The position numbers and the translations under genes are program-made. A stretch of 35,568 nucleotides of DNA from Pseudomonadota bacterium (GTDB taxonomy: Bacteria > Pseudomonadota > Gammaproteobacteria > Steroidobacterales > Steroidobacteraceae), in the NCBI GenBank assembly GCA_021780475.1, contig JAJXYR010000046.1, positions 1-35,568 on the forward strand. Direction: 5' to 3'. Shown here piece after piece: positions 33,283 to 35,568 of this stretch. The number at the start of each line of letters is the position of its first letter. Position 1 is the stretch's first letter. Under the pieces are notes generated by a model, which did no database searches, was not told where the DNA came from, and saw nothing but the letters and a program-made list of their open reading frames with translations.

Positions 33283-35136
33283 ATGTCTCTGGTCACACTT
33301 CGCGATGCGCACATCGCCTTCGGCGAGCGGCCGCTCCTCGACGGCGCGCAGCTCGCGATCCGGGACGGCGAGCGGATCGGGCTGATTGGCCGCAACGGCA
33401 CTGGCAAATCGACGTTGCTTGCGGTGCTCGCAGGACTGACGGCGCTCGATGCCGGCGAGTTGGCACTGCGTAATGGCTTGCGACTCTCGCTCGTCGAGCA
33501 GGAGCCGCAGCTGCCCCTCGCTGACAGCCTGCGTGACAGCCTGCGACTGCGTGGCCGCTCCACCGTTACGTCGACCGGCGCGCCGTCAGGGGCCATGCCC
33601 GTCGACGAGCGAGAGCATTGGCGGCTCGAATCACGCCTCGAGGAGTACCTCCATCGCTTCGGTGTGACCGGCACCGCTTCGCCGGAAACCTGCTCGGGCG
33701 GCGAGCGCAAGCGGGCAGCGCTGGCCCTGGCGCTGGCGCTGCAGCCGGATCTTCTGTTGCTCGACGAGCCCACCAATCATCTCGACATCGAGACCATCGA
33801 GCGCCTGGAGGAGATGCTGCTCAAGGTGCCCGCCGCCGTCATCATCAGCCACGATCGCGCTTTCCTGGATCGGGTCACGAGCCGCATCATTGAACTCGAT
33901 CGCGGAGTTTTGCGCTCCTATCCAGGGAGTTTTTCCGCCTACGAAAGGCGAAAAGACGAGGAGATCGCGACCGAGGATGCCGCGCGGCGCCGCTTCGAGA
34001 AATTCTGGGCGCAGGAGGAAGTCTGGATCCGTAAGGGCGTCGAGGCGCGACGGACCCGCAACGAGGGGCGTGTGCGCCGGCTCGAGCGGCTGCGACAAGA
34101 GCGGGTGACGCGGCGGGATCGAATCGGGGCAATCCGCCTCACGCTCAACTCGGGGGAACGATCGGGCGACCTGGTTGCCGAGCTCGATGGCGTGAGCAAG
34201 CGCTTCGATGACCGGCCGATCGTCGATCAGTTGTCGCTGCGGATCATGCGCGGGGACCGTATCGGACTCATCGGAGCCAACGGCGCCGGCAAGTCGACCC
34301 TGATCCGGCTGATCCTCGGGGAGCTCGCCCCGGATGCCGGCACCGTGCGACTCGGAACCCGGCTCGCCATCGCGTACTTCGATCAGCTACGCGCCCAGCT
34401 CGATCCGGACGCCACGCTCGCCGAGGCCATCAGTCCGGGCTCGGACTGGGTGGAGGTCGGCGGCGAGCGCAGGCATATCATGAGCTATCTTGGGGATTTC
34501 CTGTTCCCCGCGCAGCGCGCCAACGCACCAATCCGGATGCTCTCCGGCGGGGAGCGCAACCGCCTCTTGCTCGCCCGCCTGTTTGCCAGGTCGGCGAACC
34601 TCATCGTGCTGGATGAGCCGACCAATGATCTCGACATCGAGTCGCTGGAACTGCTGGAAGAGCGGTTGCAGGATTATACAGGGACACTGCTGCTCGTGAG
34701 TCACGACAGACGATTTCTCGACAACGTCGTGACTCAGACGCTGGCCGCGGAGGGCGATGGGCGGTGGCGCGAATTCGTCGGCGGCTACAGCGATTACCTC
34801 GAGCAGCGACCGATGCCAGCGCCCGGTCGGGTCGAGGCAGTTCGCGCACCAGCGGCAGCGAAGTCGATGCGCGAGCGCTCTATCGGCGCGGTGTTCTCCA
34901 AAGTCAGGCTGAGCTACAACGAGCAACGTGAGCTCGAGGGCCTTCCGGAAGAAATCGAGGCGCTCGAGCGCGCACAGACCGAACTCGTCGCGCGCATGAG
35001 TGAGCCAGATTATCATCGTCAGGACGGCGCGGTGCTGCGCAGCGACCGACAGCGGCTCGAAGCGCTCGAGGCGCTGCTGCTGCAGCGATTCGCGCGCTGG
35101 GAATGGCTCGAGGAGAAGCGGTCTCGTTCGACTTAG
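33283..35136 (+). CDS. uup: ABC-F family ATPase, Uup type
   Basis: The 617-residue soluble protein has two ABC cassettes and no membrane segment. Cassette 1 has Walker A GRNGTGKST (36-44), signature CSGGERKR (137-144) and Walker B LLLLDEPTNHLD. Cassette 2 has Walker A GANGAGKST (331-339), signature LSGGERNR and Walker B LIVLDEPTNDLD. Between them lies the charged ABC-F linker (RRFEKFWAQEEVWIRKGVEA). After the second cassette a C-terminal coiled-coil domain (RLSYNEQRELEGLPEEIEAL) marks the Uup subfamily, which acts on ribosomes and branched DNA and limits precise transposon excision. The first signature has CSGGE instead of LSGGE. ATG 33283 begins the conserved sequence; the longer in-frame upstream stretch is not family-like. 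Confidence 0.93.
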   Translation: MSLVTLRDAHIAFGERPLLDGAQLAIRDGERIGLIGRNGTGKSTLLAVLAGLTALDAGELALRNGLRLSLVEQEPQLPLADSLRDSLRLRGRSTVTSTGAPSGAMPVDEREHWRLESRLEEYLHRFGVTGTASPETCSGGERKRAALALALALQPDLLLLDEPTNHLDIETIERLEEMLLKVPAAVIISHDRAFLDRVTSRIIELDRGVLRSYPGSFSAYERRKDEEIATEDAARRRFEKFWAQEEVWIRKGVEARRTRNEGRVRRLERLRQERVTRRDRIGAIRLTLNSGERSGDLVAELDGVSKRFDDRPIVDQLSLRIMRGDRIGLIGANGAGKSTLIRLILGELAPDAGTVRLGTRLAIAYFDQLRAQLDPDATLAEAISPGSDWVEVGGERRHIMSYLGDFLFPAQRANAPIRMLSGGERNRLLLARLFARSANLIVLDEPTNDLDIESLELLEERLQDYTGTLLLVSHDRRFLDNVVTQTLAAEGDGRWREFVGGYSDYLEQRPMPAPGRVEAVRAPAAAKSMRERSIGAVFSKVRLSYNEQRELEGLPEEIEALERAQTELVARMSEPDYHRQDGAVLRSDRQRLEALEALLLQRFARWEWLEEKRSRST

Positions 35137-35317
35137 GACGATTGCGGAAGACTGGACGCATAACGCACGGTCGTCCGGAGCACATCAAGGATCCGAATTG
35201 TGCGCAAACTCGCCTGCTGGCGGTTATCATCCGCAAATACTCGATCCGCCGTCGATGGGGATATCCGGATCAAATCCGTCCTGGCTCATCAAGCGGATGG
35301 TCGCGATACCGGCAGTC

Positions 35318-35494
35318 TCACCAGAGAATCTTGATCCGATCCCCGCGCCGGCCGCGAAAGACAAAGAGCTGCCCCGAGAACGCATCCTCGGCGAGTTGCG
35401 TCTGTACGAGACCAGCCAGGCCATCGAAGTCGTTGCGCAGGTCCGTCACCCCGCAGGCGAGCCACACCCGCACTCCCGAGGGCAGTCCGATCAT
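35318..35494 (-). pseudogene. tnpB: truncated IS66 TnpB
   Basis: The 58 residues beginning MIGLPSGVRVWLACGVTDLR and ending RGRRGDRIKILW match the first half of IS66 TnpB (normally about 110-120 residues). The usual continuation after ILW is another Trp and Asp, but the frame meets TGA there, and the sequence beyond no longer resembles TnpB. The start ATG 35494 overlaps the tnpA stop. Confidence 0.85.
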
Positions 35495-35568
35495 CGCGTC
35501 GCCGCCAACACCTCGCGCAACATCCCGGCATCGACGCACCCGTGCACGCGCACCACGCGGTTCGCTTG
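35491..35568 (-). CDS. tnpA: IS66 TnpA, C-terminal fragment at the window edge
   Basis: The last 25 residues, ending RVHGCVDAGMLREVLAATR, match the C-terminus of the IS66 accessory protein TnpA. The gene continues beyond base 35568. Its TGA at 35491-35493 overlaps the tnpB ATG. Confidence 0.75.
   Translation of the reverse strand, partial: QANRVVRVHGCVDAGMLREVLAATR

Larger units (their letters stand above)
35318..35568 (-). mobile_element. IS66-family insertion element remnant, runs off the window
   Basis: The tail end of tnpA and a truncated tnpB, overlapping by ATGA as in intact IS66 elements, identify the family. Only the accessory genes are in view. The transposase tnpC, if present, would normally follow tnpB, but tnpB is cut short and non-IS66 sequence follows, so this end of the element is broken. 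Confidence 0.8.

Overview
The window is about 35.6 kb of GC-rich chromosomal DNA with dense, often overlapping genes. UrcA, DedA, a PEP-CTERM protein with a sigma-54-type promoter, a winged-helix/TolB-like regulator and a large beta-propeller secreted protein together suggest a gammaproteobacterium near the Xanthomonadales/Nevskiales/Steroidobacter group. This placement is inferred from gene content only. No rRNA, tRNA or CRISPR array was seen.

Region by region: (1) 1-3.5 kb holds a broken winged-helix/TolB-like regulator cut off by the window edge, a UrcA protein, a DedA membrane protein and a Sel1-like exported protein. (2) 3.6-7.5 kb is a tightly coupled three-gene operon for a xanthine-oxidase-family molybdenum hydroxylase, in the order Fe-S, Mo, FAD subunit. 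(3) 7.5-11.6 kb holds a DAO-type FAD oxidoreductase, a cupin protein, and a polysaccharide deacetylase coupled to a putative glycoside hydrolase. (4) 11.7-18.2 kb is the most unusual part. A SLOG-domain protein with four membrane segments converges on a two-gene operon that encodes a SIR2-TIR fusion and a STAND NTPase with a membrane segment and a long TPR-like tail. I read this as a candidate anti-phage system using NAD-derived signalling: STAND sensing, a TIR (with or without SIR2) making a nucleotide signal, and a SLOG membrane protein as receptor-effector. It resembles Thoeris with its domains dealt out differently.

(5) 18.4-24.3 kb: a PEP-CTERM protein behind a -24/-12 promoter with an IHF-like site, then an HSL-type alpha/beta hydrolase downstream of a 1083-residue BNR/sortilin-like protein, and a glutathione transferase lacking its N-terminal domain. 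(6) 24.4-28.1 kb: a DUF4337 membrane protein and the serine biosynthesis operon serC-serA behind a good sigma-70 promoter. (7) 28.5-32.7 kb: a reverse-strand cluster of a dihydrolipoamide-dehydrogenase-like gene, a class II glutamine amidotransferase and an FtsH protease. The dehydrogenase gene is frameshifted by one extra copy of an 8-bp tandem repeat. (8) 33.3 kb to the end: an ABC-F ATPase of the Uup type, then a truncated IS66-family element that runs off the window.
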